From assembly GCF_033958435.1 (NCBI RefSeq), contig NC_134147.1, forward strand, positions 48,788,001-48,852,000: a DNA stretch of 64,000 nucleotides, in the 5' to 3' direction. Below are positions 1-10,983 of this stretch, piece after piece. A program made the position numbers and the translations under genes. Within the stretch, counting starts at the first letter, position 1. Every line of letters starts with the position of its first letter. Under the pieces are notes generated by a model. It did not search any database. It was not told the DNA's origin and was given only the letters and a program-made list of their open reading frames with translations. The DNA comes from Carettochelys insculpta. Lineage: Eukaryota > Chordata > Testudines > Carettochelyidae.

Positions 1-149
1 CACTCAGTGGGGCGGCGCATGCATGATCCCAGACATGTCATTCGCACCACTCAGGCTTGCACACTCAGACTCACTCTCTCCAGTTACTTCATTGACACCC
101 TAACTATGTAGATTGCACCAAGCAGAGAGGTGGTGGATGGGACGTGGAG

Positions 150-263
150 CACCCACAGGGACACACATCTCAAAGAGCCATCACTACTGCACACAGTGAG
201 TATCTTCCCTTTCTTCTTTGAGTGCTGTCCCTGTGGGTGCTCCATGGTAGATGACTGGTGAGC
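150..263. repeat. Internal complementary region of DIRS copy 1
   Basis: The left half (about 150-205) and right half (about 212-263) both carry the terminal block GAGCACCCACAGGG, in opposite orientations. This is the same layout as 26204-26303 in copy 2. In DIRS elements such a region is complementary to both outer termini and is thought to template the circular replication intermediate. Confidence 0.6.
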
Positions 264-373
264 AGTACCCCCTAATTTGATGGTGGGTTTTGGTTTGGTG
301 CATCTATTGTGGACAGTACTACTGCTTTAGCTACTGCCAAATCTTAGTCTGCGTGCGACCCCGTTGCATAGTG

Positions 374-1115
374 CACGGTTTCCCAAACTGGGGGGCGTGA
401 AGAAATTCCAGGGGAGGCGTGAGGCAACCCAGCCCTTGTCTTTCCCTGCACCCAAAGAAAAAGTCAGACTTTGCTTCTGGCTCTCAGGCCCTGCCATTTT
501 ATGTGGGCAACCCGGTGCAGCTGCTGTAAAAAGCAGGCAGCCGGTGAAGACCCATGTGGACTTAGCTACCTCCTGCAAAGTTGACTGAGTGTGGGTTAGG
601 GCGGGGAGGAGAAGGAGAAGGATGGGGTTAGATGGAGGCTGGGGGTGCCTTGCTTAGGGAGGGGGATGGAGTGAGAGTGGGGGGGACTGAGGGTGTCTGA
701 CTTTGGGGGAGGTGAGGGGTTTGGGGGCTCACGGGGTTTAGGCAGCCAGCTTGCTAGGCTCATGGGCTTGGGCAGCTGGCCCCAGCATTCCAGGGCTCGG
801 GCGGCTTGGGCAGGTGTCTGGCCCCAGCAGCGTGGGTTTCAGGTGGGCAGGCGGCTCTGGTGGCTGGCACAGGGCTCAGGCAGCTTGCCAGCTGGGACTG
901 CACCAGGCACCCACAAGGAGCCAAGAAAAACTATTTGTGCTTATTTTTAATTTTTAATAACATTTTTATATCAAGTTTTTGTGTTTACTTCAAATTACAA
1001 ATTGAATTTTTTGTTAAAAGGGGGGTTGGATGATGGCAAAGAAGAGGTGGGAGGGCATGAGGGTTTCTCAAAAATCAAAAGGGGAGCGTGATGCTGAAAC
1101 ATTTGGGAACCACTG
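374..1115. mobile_element. Non-autonomous hAT-like DNA transposon inside DIRS copy 1
   Basis: The left end CACGGTTTCCCAAACTG and the right end CATTTGGGAACCACTG are imperfect inverted complements of the hAT-like CAGTGGTTCCCAAA type. They are flanked by an 8-bp target duplication with two mismatches: GCATAGTG at 366-373 and GCGTAGTT at 1116-1123. Eight bases is the usual hAT duplication. The interior is G-rich (590-900) then A/T-rich, and no transposase is visible. It splits the recombinase remnant of the host DIRS, so it inserted later. Confidence 0.7.
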
Positions 1116-1149
1116 GCGTAGTTAGAGGACCATGTGGCTGCCCAACATA

Positions 1150-2046
1150 TACCCTGTAAGGGCACTCCCTTTAGGGAGTCTATCAGTGTTGCTACTGATC
1201 TCATAGAACGTGCTCTCGGACATGCTGGCAGGGGTTATTTTGAATAGAACAGCACTGCACTATGCATGTAGACATAAGTCTCAATATACATTGGGATGAC
1301 AAGGGCAATCCCTTTGACCTTTCTGAAATGGATAACAATAGCCATTGTCATTTTCTAAAGGACCGTATCCTGTCTATTTCGAAGGATATGGCCCTTCTGA
1401 CATGTAGCACGTCCAGTTTGGCCTCTGCATGGGAAGCTTGAGGCTCAGGGTAGAAGACAGGGAGGATTATAGGTCTGCTGATGTGGAAATGAGAGTATAC
1501 TTTTGGTAGAAAGGAAGATAGGGTCACAATACTACTTTGTGTTTGTAGAAGATTGTGCATGGTAGAGAGACAGTCAAAGCAGCTGTCTCGTTCACTCTTT
1601 GAGCTGATGTTATAGCTACTAGAAGCAGCGTTTTCATTGATAACATAGCTAGAGAACATGTGGCCATTGACTCAAACGGTGGTCCCATCAAGGTATGAAG
1701 GACAAGTTCCAAGTCCCAAGTCCCAAGGTTTAAGAGGAGGCACGATGTTTTGTAAGCCTTTGCAAAACTCTGTACAATTGGGTGAGTTAACACCTATAAG
1801 CCTTCTGTAGGGAGACGGAAGGCTATAATCGCCAAAAGGTGGATTCGGAGTGAAGACAGTGATAGGTGCGTGTCTTAAGTGAAGAATGTAGTCAAGAATC
1901 ACATGCAGCAGGTTTTTATGTCCCTTGAAAAGCACCAGGATGAGAAGTGGTTCCACTTGGAGAGGTAAGTTTTGCATGTTGTTTCTCATCTGCTCTGTAA
2001 CAGCACCTTTCTTACTTGTTGGGAGTGTGCACCCTCTAGGAGCCAC
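1150..2046 (-). pseudogene. DIRS tyrosine recombinase remnant (copy 1)
   Basis: Minus-strand fragments in several frames resemble the recombinase of copy 2: a segment reading ICWAATWSS near 1125-1165 (compare CRAATWSS in copy 2), a segment LDVLHVRRAISFEIDR near 1350-1410, and LVLHTLMGPPFESMAT near 1660-1720 (compare LVLSTLSGPPFEPLAT). The frames are disrupted and the C-terminal part is split by the hAT-like insert. It cannot encode a working enzyme. Confidence 0.65.
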
Positions 2047-2289
2047 ACAGAGACCAGGCTGTCAGATGGAGAGTGTGCGGTCTGGGGTGAAGCATGGAAC
2101 CTTTGTTCTGAGAGAGTAAGTCCGGATGGTAGGGAAGCACGTAAGGAGGATGACGAGACAGGTGAAAGAGTAAAGGAAACCAGATCTGTCAGGGCCATGC
2201 TGGAGCAATGAGAATAATTTGTGCTCTATCTGGATTCTCCTCAGGACTCTGGCAATCAGAGGAATGGGTGGAAAGGCATAAAGGAGATG

Positions 2290-2950
2290 AGTATTTGATT
2301 AGTTGGTTGAGCGCAATGAAACAGGACCCCTACTAGAATGTTTGTTCTTGGGTCCAAACCAGCTTAGAGTTTTGATTACTTTCCGAGGTATCGTCATCTG
2401 TCTAGGATGTCGGGGGCGGGGGAGAGAAACGGACGGACATATACTGATGTCAGCCAATATTGAAAGCAGTGAAAATGTAGGCGAGCATGATGAATGGTGA
2501 TGCAGAAGTAAGCATCTCAAAGGTCTAAGGGCAAACCAGTCCCCCTCATCCAGTGCAGGGATTATAGAAGATAGTGTGATCACCCTGAAGCGTTGTTTGC
2601 CAATTAATTTGTACAACCGCCATAGATCTAGGGTGGGTCTCCAACTCCCTGTTTTCTTTTCTGATAGTAAGTAGTTTGAGTAAAATCTTTTCCCCTGACA
2701 TTATTTTGGAGCTTCTTCTATGGCTCCAATTTGCAGGAGGTGCTGTACTTCAAGCTGTAATAAGTTCTAGAGGGAAGGGTCCCCGAAGGACGATGGGTAA
2801 GATGGGGGGTGGGATGTTGGAGTGATAGTATATCCCTCAGCAATGAACTCTAGCACCCATCTGTCGATGGTCAGTGGGGTCCATTGGTGGCAAAAGGGGC
2901 ACAGGAATATATGAGAGTTGCGCACTGGGAGAGTTTGGGAGGTTCGACAA
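2290..2950 (-). pseudogene. DIRS reverse transcriptase remnant (copy 1)
   Basis: The minus strand reads FRVITLSSIIPALDEGDWF near 2530-2600. It aligns with FRIITVALILTALDDGDWV in copy 2, the start of the DIRS RT fingers/palm region. Downstream the frame collapses, and neither an intact catalytic motif nor RNase H is seen. The missing segment accounts for most of the length difference from copy 2. Confidence 0.6.
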
Positions 2951-3032
2951 GCCCTTGATCAAAACTTCACATCTGCTGTTTTGAGGCAGTTGGAGGCATT
3001 AAATGGTTACTTGGGACTTCGTGCCTCTGATT

Positions 3033-4760
3033 TCATGTTCTATTAGTAGTGTATTGATACGATTTATAAGACTGTTTTGTGAATGATTGGTCCTTGTACC
3101 TGTGATACGGGGTGTACACCCTTGTGAGGAACTGAGGAGTGTGCATTCCCAAAGTGGTATACGTGTCCTTGCTGGATGTAAGACCTTGTCTGTGTTTTGT
3201 TGCAAAGAGCTTGACTTTAGCAAACGCTAAATCTTCCACTTTAGCCTGGAGTTCTTTCGGATCACCCGCTGCCTGCAGTCTTGAGAACCTTCTGATAACG
3301 ATGGGTGCAGCTATGGCTGATGTATCAGCTGAGTCTAATGCCATCTGCGGTGCTGGTTATGATGCAGTGTGGCCTTCCTGAACTGTAGATTTGAGGGTAG
3401 GCCTCTTGTCTTCAGGAAGATGAGAAATTAATTGAGAAAGTTTAGAATAATTGTCAAAATCATGATAGGCTAAAAGCACCAAATAATTAGCTATGTATAA
3501 TTGGAGTGTATAATATGCATAGATCCTTTTACCAAATAGCTGCAAGTGTTTGTGATTCTTGTTGGAAGGGGTACTTTTGTACAGTGATAATTTTGCTCTC
3601 TGGTCAGCAGCATCTACCACTAAAGAATTTGGTTGTGGGTTTAAGAATAGAAAGTCCATGCTCTTTGCCAGGAAAAAATATTTTCTCTCAGCCTGTTTAT
3701 TGGTGGGTGCACCCGTGGCAGGGTTTTGCCAGATTTCATCTGCTGCCTCCATTATAGTCTCATCAAGTGGTGGGGCTACTCTGGCCATTGTAAGTGGCTG
3801 CAAGTTTTTTTAGAAGCTTATGTTGCTTCTCTGGTATCTCTGTTAAAATAATCTCCTGGCTGACTGCCACTCTCAAACAGATCTTGGAATTGTTTCAGGT
3901 GGTCTGGAGAAGAATGGTGCCTGGGTGAGAATCGCAGGTTGAGATGGCAGGTGGGTATCATGCATTTCTATATGTTTTTCATTGTGTGAGGACACAGACA
4001 AGATAGGTGATGGCTGGTGCTGTGGCACAGGAGAGGGTGCTGTTGAGTGATCCCTAATGGGACTGCTGTAGCAAAAGAATGATCCATATGATCGAGTTCT
4101 AGAGTAATAAGGCTTGTGTGGCTAGTGACGATGATGATCTGAATAATACTGTGAGGCATGAGCTGCAGTCAGGGTTAAGTGTTGCAACGAAAAGGCACTT
4201 CTAGTCATAATACCTATTAGCCCTAAAAGAGCACAGTGATGTGAGAGCTTCTGGAAGTTGACTAACCATTCTGGTGAGCTATCTCTGTACACTGCAGAGT
4301 AATGGGAGCGAGAGAGTTGATAATACCTTGGTGCCTTGTAATAAGGATGATAACTAGTTACAATATCTCTGTGGTGGCAAGGTGAACTGGGCGATGGTGC
4401 CCCTGGGATGATCTAGTTAACTAACACGAGCTATGATTGCCTGAGGGAACTCTGCTAGTTTTAGTCCTGGCTTTCTGCAGTGCCGCCATTGAGAGCTGGT
4501 GCCACACCAGGGTTTGATGTTGCTCTCCCAGTGCTGGGAGAGAGCACAGCACTGTGCTTTCCTCTGGCACCGGCCCTGTTTCAGCCACTGCTGGGTGCGT
4601 GTTCGGCATGGCAGCCACCGCTTGGACTGCCAGCACCAATGATAACCGAATAGCCCCTTCTGGAATTGCTGGTGCCGCGAGGTTTGAAGTGCGGCTTTTG
4701 AGTTTAGAGCCAGAGCCAGGCTTGGGCTTCTGTATGCCCTGATGTGCCCAGTTCATCTCC
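3033..4760 (-). pseudogene. DIRS gag-like remnant (copy 1)
   Basis: The 148-codon open segment at 3357-3803 (minus) contains the DIRS gag signature KQAERKYFFLAKSMDFLF followed by NPQPNSLVV. In copy 2 the equivalent is KRADKKYFVPAKGMEFLF, then HPQPNSLVV. A second segment at 3033-3344 continues it in another frame (MALDSADTSAIAAPIVIRR; compare ALDMADTAACSTATAVVMRR). Farther right (3800-4760) the resemblance fades and the frame is lost. The protein would form the particle that packages element RNA. Frameshifts make this a pseudogene. Confidence 0.65.
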
Positions 4761-5466
4761 CATGCTCACCCTGGGAAGGTACTAAAGAGCCTTAGTTCAC
4801 AGTGAGGAGGCAATCAAGTCCATGACAGAAGGGATGATGTCCATTTTAAACTAAAGGTCTGGCATTGGTTCAAAAGCTTTATCAAAAAGGAGCATTTTCA
4901 GTCACAGCTCCCTATCTGGAAGGCTCTTACAATGAGAGCATTGCTGAGGAATGTAAGCCTCTCCAAGGCCGATACATTCTGAGTGCCCATTCGAGGCAAG
5001 CATAGGATCACGGCTCTTAGAGCATTTTCTAAAATCCAGTGCTACTGATCTCTGTGTTTCTTATTGTTCTACCTTTTGTTTTTTTGTGCAATGAGTTAAG
5101 TGAGTTAACTATGTACAGAGAGTTCAAACTGACAAGAGAGAAAGAAAGCTCTTTCTATTTTTTTTTATGTAACAGAATAACTATGGCTATAAAACAAAGA
5201 ACTATGACTATAAGAACTAGTAACAGTGGACCATATTTTCTATCTAACTGGTCTGAGGAGAGAACTGAACTGCACCTGTAACCGAGGGCAGCAATGAAGG
5301 AACTGAGGAGAGAGAGCAGGGCTGCTCACATGATCCCTAGTAGCACCAATGGATTGCGCACGTGTGTGGCCCCACTGAGTGCTGTTAGGAAAAGTCTCTG
5401 TGGTGTGGTGCTGGGCGAGCTCAACACCTACTGTGCAGCACTCCTGGGAACAGCACTCAAAGAAGA

Positions 5467-6976
5467 ACAATCCAGCTATTCACAGACTACAATTAATACT
5501 ACCTTTGGCTAAGAAATCAGTTTTAAATTAAGCATCTCTCTTGATAAGCTTATTTTTTCTGATATATACACAGTACATTTAACTGTTAACCATTTTTAAT
5601 GCCCTTTTCCCACCTTTTTTTTTTTTGTTGAGTCTAATTACCAATATAACGCAGATTGAAACAAATCCCAAGTAAAAAAGCTAGTCAAACACAATTTACC
5701 ACATTTTTACATACCATGTTATATAACAAGTAAAACTTCAGAATTTGCACATATGTATGTTGCCTACAGGCCCTATGGGCTGGAAGAAAGTTCTAGACAA
5801 AAACTTGTACAGGGCCTGTGCTGGCCAAGGGAGGAACTCTGTTGGGGGCCGAGCCAGGCCAGGCCCTCCGCTGGCCAGAGAAGGGACTGGGGCCAGCACA
5901 GTGCAGGGGGGTATAGAGGGGGTCTCCACTGGGGGACTGGGCTGAGCCCCATGTTGGGTGGGGGAGGGGCTGGCATGGTATGGGGGGTGTTGAGAGGGCT
6001 GGGGGGGGGGGCGGGGGAGGCACGCTGGGTCCAGCAAAGTGCTGGAAACGGGGTGGGGGACTTGGCTGGACAGACAGATGGACATTGTTAAAGCAATATA
6101 TATGAAGATGATATATGATATATAGAATTGCTTGATAGATGTGTATAGATATAAACTATCCTTCTGGTTGCTTAAAAAGAGAGAGTACTGAACTTCACAA
6201 AGCCTGCTATATTTGGTTGTATATCAATACAGTTTAGTGGTCAGACCAATCAATGAGAATAAATCTTTCTTTAGGAGGAGAATTAAAAAGCAGAAATGAA
6301 ACAAAAGATTTAAAAAAAAAAATCAGTTACTCAATTACTTCCACACTAGGACTTTTTTGGTCCATCCAGAAATGGATTTCTATTGTATGGAGGAGTGCAA
6401 ATCCTAGCTGGGTCAGCTATTATTGTTCAGTCTAGCTTTTATATTTATTATATATTCTATACTAAGGATCAACATCTACAGCTTTAGATTGTACCTTTTT
6501 GGTATAATCAGAAATATAAGTGTCCCCAGATGTTATCACAGAATTATTAGATATAACTTAAAGGTGAAATCTAACACAGCTACACCATATTAATCAGCTA
6601 ACTGAAGTCACAATTACTCACTTCTACAAGTAAATTACTTTCATTATTTATTAAGCATCAAGAATTTTTAAAGAAACCTCCATATTTCAACACGAGGGAA
6701 AGGGTTTCTTTCCATTTATGTAATGAATAGTGACTCATTTCTTACAAGAGCACCTACACAGTGCATCACTACTTTCATCTGCCCTCCCACACACTCAGCT
6801 TCTGCACTCATATCACATTCTTAAAGACAATTTGTCACTCGCAATTATGATGTCAGATATGCAATAAAGACCAGCAAAAACTTCAACCACAACAGATTAT
6901 TGTAATAGAGAAACTGTTAATACTCTGCATTTCTAAAATAAATCTCTTACAGATTGTTTTATCTGTAAACACTTAC
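5467..6976. other. Stretch with no recognised gene
   Basis: An A/T-rich stretch, then a G-rich low-complexity island at about 5810-6065 whose open frames on both strands are compositional (Pro/Gly-rich), then A/T-rich DNA with no recognised repeat or gene. Confidence 0.5.
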
Positions 6977-7034
6977 CAGGAATCACCATACCAGTAGCAG
7001 TTCTATTAAAATTGCAAACAGTGAAATATGAGAA
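6977..7034 (-). other. Weak candidate host exon (58 nt)
   Basis: On the minus strand a TTTTGTGAG acceptor-like site is followed by 58 nt that stay open in one frame (FSYFTVCNFNRTATGMVIP plus one base), then the strong donor GTAAGTG. An alternative acceptor (TTTTAATAG) would give only 26 nt. I do not recognise the peptide. Splice-flanked open segments this short arise often by chance. Confidence 0.2.
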
Positions 7035-7079
7035 CTCACAAAATATCAGAAAAAGTCACTGCTCTCTGGTGGCAATGCA

Positions 7080-7530
7080 GAAGTACAGGTGCCGATTCCA
7101 TGGGTACCCTGAGGCCAGGGTACCCGGGAGGAAAAATTAGTAGTTGCTCAGTCCCCACTGGCAGATCAGCAGGGTGAGACATGCTGGGAGGAGCTTATCT
7201 ACTCCTTCCCCTGCCTCCTTCCCTCCACTTCCCACCACAGCAGAACAGTTTTCTAGAGCAAGGGCAACACACGCCGTTCCGCAGCATTCAGAGGTTCCGG
7301 GAGGAAGGAAGGACCATGTGTGGCATTTGGGGGCAGGGGAAGAAAGAAGCAGGCTGGGGACACAGGGAAGAGGTGGACAGGATGTAGGGCAAGAGCAAAC
7401 GAGGCACAGGAAGTAGCAGGGTAGGAACTTGGGGGTAGAGGCTGAGTGGGGGTGAGGCCAAGGGTTGGTCAAGCATCCCCCAGAAGTCTGTGCCTACACA
7501 CAGAAGTAAGGATGGCAACATGGCAACCCC
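7080..7530. repeat. Unclassified G/C-rich dispersed repeat, probable
   Basis: There is an abrupt change from A/T-rich DNA to a G/C-rich block beginning with CAGGTGCCGATTCCATGGGT and containing purine-rich runs. It resembles the short DNA-transposon relics common in turtle genomes, but I cannot name it. Overlapping open frames on both strands look compositional. Nothing is recognised from 7530 to about 8040 except a short (ATTT)n run near 7975-7990. Confidence 0.3.
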
Positions 7531-8049
7531 CTACAATAGCCAGATGTCACAAGGGTGACTAGATTTCATGGTCTGCAACACTTTTTTCAAAACCATAAAT
7601 GTAGTAGAGGCTTATGGCTGATAAATTCAATTTATCATACAGCTAAACATGGCTGTCACATCAGGTGATAAATAAGAGATACATGCTGTACTGAGGCCTT
7701 ATGTGGTCTGGTCATATTGATCATGTCTGGGGGAGAGGAGTTATTCTGTGGTATTGTCTGTGTGGTCAATAAGGAGTGTGTGCCACAGTTGCAGGGCTGT
7801 GTGCATTTGGGGTTACTATACGTGCTGGTCATGTTGTACAAGTTGTGTTGTGCTGGGACAGTTGTGTTGAAGATAAATGGAGCAGGGGAGAAGAATTATT
7901 TCCCAGGTGCTACAACAATCCAACTAATACATCTCAGAATACCCCTCCTTCCCTCCCTCCCCCACACACACTATATTTATTTATTTATTGGGGCATAACA
8001 GTGTTACATTGTTGACTCATATTTAGCACAGGGTTCACTATGAACCCAG

Positions 8050-8600
8050 ATGCCTTTCTGCAGTGCTACTTCTTATGCAGCCATTTCCCATTTTGTACAT
8101 GTGCAACTGAATGATTCTTCCTCAATAGAATACTTTGCATTTGTCCTTATTGAATTTCATCCTATTTACTTTGGACCATTTCTCTAGTTTGTCCAAATAG
8201 TCTTGAATTATAATCCTATCCTCCAAAGTACTTGCAACCCCTCCCAGCTTGGTATCGCCCACAATTTTATAAAAATATATTCTCTATGTCATTATCTAAC
8301 CCAGTAATGAAAATATTAAACAGAATCCAACCAAGAACTGATCCCTCTAGGACCCCACTCATCATGTTCTTGCAGCATGACCCTGAACCATCGATAACTA
8401 CTCTTGGGAACAGTTATCTAACCAGTTATGCACTCATCCTACCATGGCTACATTTAGGTTGTATTTCCCTGTTTTATTTATTAGACGGTCACACCAGACA
8501 GTATCAAAAGTCTTACAAAAATTCAAGATATACCACGTCTACTGCTTCCCCCATCCACAATGCTAGTTATCCCGCCCAAAAAAAAAAAAAAGTTATCAGG
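8050..8600 (-). mobile_element. CR1 LINE fragment (RT region), antisense
   Basis: Read on the minus strand, broken frames give SVLG, WILFNIFI and DNDIEN. This corresponds to the CR1 RT motif order of [20 protein letters not shown], as in the intact copy at 37952-40849. The DNA-level order (RT palm, then a stretch ending at a Pro-rich turn) is that of an old amniote CR1 subfamily. It is heavily mutated with frameshifts, ends in an A-run near 8580, and lies opposite to the full-length CR1. Confidence 0.7.
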
Positions 8601-8649
8601 TTGATTAGCCATTATCCATTTTTGACAAAATGGAAACATTCCAAAAAGG

Positions 8650-8985
8650 AATTTTTGCTGGATTAAATATGAAAATTATGCACAGAAATTCAGCAAATAC
8701 AGCTTTTCTTGTTTAGACTAATATTAAATTCAGTTTACTTCACACTGATGCCAAGTTTTCACTATGCCAGATTTGTGTATTAACAGGACCATATTGCTGA
8801 AGTTGTCTGGGGAAAGGAGAAACGGAAGCATTGGCATCCAGGACACAGCAGAGACTTTCAGCAAGCAACTGTTACCAGATGCAAGAGGGGATGGAGCAGA
8901 CAAGCTAAGTTTCCCACAACAGAAACCCGTAACATCAGTGGATCAATGGAAGACAAACAAATTCACCAGATACTACTGCTAAGGC
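8650..8985. other. Stretch with no recognised gene
   Basis: A/T-rich DNA. The 72-codon plus-strand open frame within it has no recognisable domain and no splice or promoter context. Confidence 0.4.
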
Positions 8986-9960
8986 AGGGCCGTAACAAGG
9001 GTGAGGCAACTGAGGCACTAGCCTCTGGCATCACACCTCAGGGGTCGCAGTTAGCCAGCAGGACAGCTCTGTCAGAGCTGCATGTGGCTCTTTAAGAGCC
9101 ATTTGCAGCTTGTTATGCGGCCACCTGCTGCTGCTCCTGCAGAGTCAAAAGCAACTGCAGCTCCAGCTGCAGGCATGATGTTTGAGCAGGCGCTGCCAGC
9201 TGCAGCTGCCTGTCTCAGCAGGAACAGCAGCTGGCGGCAGCATAACAAGCTGCAAATGGCTCTTAAAGAGCCAGTTGGGCAGCTTCGTCAGAGCTGCATG
9301 TGGCTAACTGTGCCCCCTGAAGTGACACTGCCCAAGCTGCAGCTGCAGTGGGTGCTCGTGGTGCCCCTGCCCAGGAACTCACCAACTGGGTTGTAGGGGT
9401 GCCAGAGGGCTGCCAGGTGAGTGGGGCTTGGGGAAGAAGCTGGATTTGTAGGGGTAGCAGGGGGCTGCCAGATGAGTGGGGCTTGGAGTGGAGCTGGGTT
9501 TGTAGGGGTGCTGTCAGGCAAGTAGGTCTTGGGGGAGAAACTGGGTTAGGTGGTGCCAGGGGGCTGCAGGGTGAAGGGGGCTCAGGCAAGAAGCTCAGTT
9601 TGGGGGTGCCAGGGAATTGCTGGGTGAGTTGGGCTTGGGAGAGAAGCTGGGTTTGTGGGCACCTGGGAATTGCTGAGTGAGTGAAGACTGGGAGAGAAGC
9701 TGGGTTTGTGGGTGTCAGGAGCTTCAAGATGAGTGGGGCTCTGCGGAGAAGCTGAGTTTGGGGGACTGGGGTCGACCTAGAAGGAAAGAACAGGCTCAGG
9801 TCAGTCTGCTCCCACCACTCCCTCCTTTTCATTTCCACTAGCTGTTGCCCTAGGTGCTCCTCGCTGCCCTGATCTGTGGAGGGTGCAGCCTGCTCAGTTA
9901 GCCCTTCCAGCTGCAGCTCAGCTGCCTGGGTGTCAGTCCGTGTGTCAGGCACGTGCACCA
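8986..9960. mobile_element. DNA-transposon-like composite with internal hairpin
   Basis: It begins with CAGGGCCGTAACAAGGGTGA, a type of end seen on non-autonomous DNA transposons, and ends around the similar, inverted-looking GCCCTAGGTGCTCC block near 9850-9870. Inside are an inverted pair around AAGAGCCATTTGCAGCTTGT (about 9090-9115) and its complement (about 9240-9272), a directly repeated GTCAGAGCTGCATGTGGCT (about 9071 and 9287), and the minisatellite listed next. No transposase is seen. The right boundary is uncertain. Confidence 0.4.
9380..9770. repeat. Minisatellite, about 7 units of roughly 50-57 bp
   Basis: Diverged units share a G(T)GGGGTGCCAGG start, a GAGTGGGGCTTGG middle and an AGAAGCTGGGTT end, tiled from about 9380 to 9770. 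Because the units are near multiples of three, the minus strand carries a 280-codon Pro/Leu/Gln-rich frame (9263-10105). That frame is best explained by the repeat, not by a gene. Confidence 0.7.
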
Positions 9961-10204
9961 GTGTCACCTGAGCTGCCTCCTGCTGGGTTTGGCTGGCCCC
10001 TCTTCCCATGACTCCCTTGACCTCCTTGTCTATTTCCTTATCTGTACAACAGATCAGTTGGGACTCCTGCCTGCGAAAGAACCACACCAGCACAATGGGA
10101 TTCAAATAACTGTTTACTTACTGTGTGTCACATGTAAGGCCTAGTCACACAGATGCACTGCTGCTCTGGCTGGGTGTTAACAGAGATCACACTGAGGAAC
10201 ATTG

Positions 10205-10480
10205 GCATGCTGATGTACCATTTAGAGTCCTAAGGCTGGAAGGCACCTTAGGAGGTCATCTAGTCCAGCCCCCTGCCGAAAGCAGGATCAACCCCCACTA
10301 AATCATCCCAGCCAGGACTTTGTCAAGCTGGGACTTAAAAACCTCTTGGGATGGCAAATCCACCACTGCTCTAGGTAAAGTATTTCGTTGCTTCACCACC
10401 CTCCTGCTGAAATAGTTTTACCTAATATCCAACCTACTCCTCTCCCTCTGTAACTTCAGACCACAGATATTTACAGAGAT
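10205..10480 (-). mobile_element. CR1 LINE 3' fragment, antisense
   Basis: The block GGAAGGCACCTTAGGAGGTC followed by ATCTAGTCCAGCCCCCTGCC is the classic complement of the CR1 3' coding/UTR region shared by birds, crocodiles and turtles. It continues with CTTCACCACCCTCCTGCTGAA, cut by mutations. It is truncated on both sides. Confidence 0.8.
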
Positions 10481-10572
10481 ACTACCCAATTTTTACACCC
10501 AAGCACCTAATACTTATTTCCTGGAAGGCTGAATAGTACCAGAGAGATAGCCGTGCTAGTCTACATACTAGC

Positions 10573-10672
10573 AAAACAAAAAAGCAGTCCAGTAGCACTT
10601 TAAAGACTAACAAAACATACGATCTTATGTTTTGTTAGTCTTTAAAGTGCTACTGGACTGCTTTTTTGTTTT
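10573..10672. repeat. Perfect PLE-tail palindrome (47-bp arms)
   Basis: Arm 10573-10619 is the exact reverse complement of arm 10626-10672, separated by 6 bp (CGATCT). Each arm is the PLE terminal sequence with the core AGTAGCACTTTAAAGACTAA. The adjacent CCGTGCTAGTCTACATACTA (about 10550-10569) extends the left arm as further tail sequence. Confidence 0.9.
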
Positions 10673-10764
10673 TATTCCCTGGGGTATTGCAAGTGGCTTG
10701 CAAAGAGCTACAAAGAGAGAAAGCCCCATGTTATCATGCCTGCTCTCTGCCTCTCTCCACATAC

Positions 10765-10955
10765 AAGATAGCACAATGGCTTTGTAAACCCAGGGTTGTG
10801 AATATAATCCTCAAGGGGCCTTTCAAGTTTCTGGGGCAGATTAGATTAAAGAAAAGTGTCAGGGATGGGGATAGGTCCTGCTGTGAGTGCAGGGGACTGG
10901 ACTTGATGACTTTTCAAGGTCCCTTCCAGTTTTATGAGATATACATATCTCCTTG
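10765..10955 (+). mobile_element. tRNA-derived SINE, turtle Cry/Pol III type
   Basis: The tRNA-like head has an A-box-like part (TAGCACAATGGCTTTGTAAA) and a degenerate B box (GGGTTGTGAATATAATCC). The body matches the well-known turtle SINE: TCCTCAAGGGGCC, GGGGCAGATTAG, GGACTGGACTTGATGAC, TTTCAAGGTCCCTTCCAGTT, ending GATATACATATCTCC. This family is characteristic of cryptodiran turtles and is the best taxonomic marker here. It carries internal mutations and a small insertion and is probably silent. Confidence 0.8.
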
Positions 10956-10983
10956 ATTGGGTTTTCTTTGGGAGTGAGGGAGG

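Larger units (their letters stand above)
1..5466 (-). mobile_element. DIRS-type retrotransposon, copy 1 (decayed; left end outside window)
   Basis: Seen: on the minus strand this copy runs from a terminal repeat at about 5400-5466 through gag-like, RT-like and tyrosine-recombinase-like remnants to an internal complementary region at about 150-263. The left terminal repeat continues past the window start. The order and the short terminal block (GGAGCACCCACAGGGACA and its complement) match the better preserved copy at 25942-31893. Without the hAT-like insert at 374-1115 it is about 1.1 kb shorter than that copy. The loss lies between the RT segment (about 2300-2900) and the recombinase segment (about 1150-2280), where RNase H should be. 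All reading frames are broken. DIRS elements are known to use an RT plus a tyrosine recombinase instead of an integrase. This copy must be immobile. Confidence 0.85.

Noticed and set aside
5738..6091. Overlapping Pro/Gly-rich open frames on both strands
   Set aside because: They lie in a G-rich low-complexity island; both strands and several frames are open, which is compositional.
8232..8666. 144-codon plus-strand frame
   Set aside because: It is the complement of a decayed CR1 RT; the sense strand carries the recognisable motifs.
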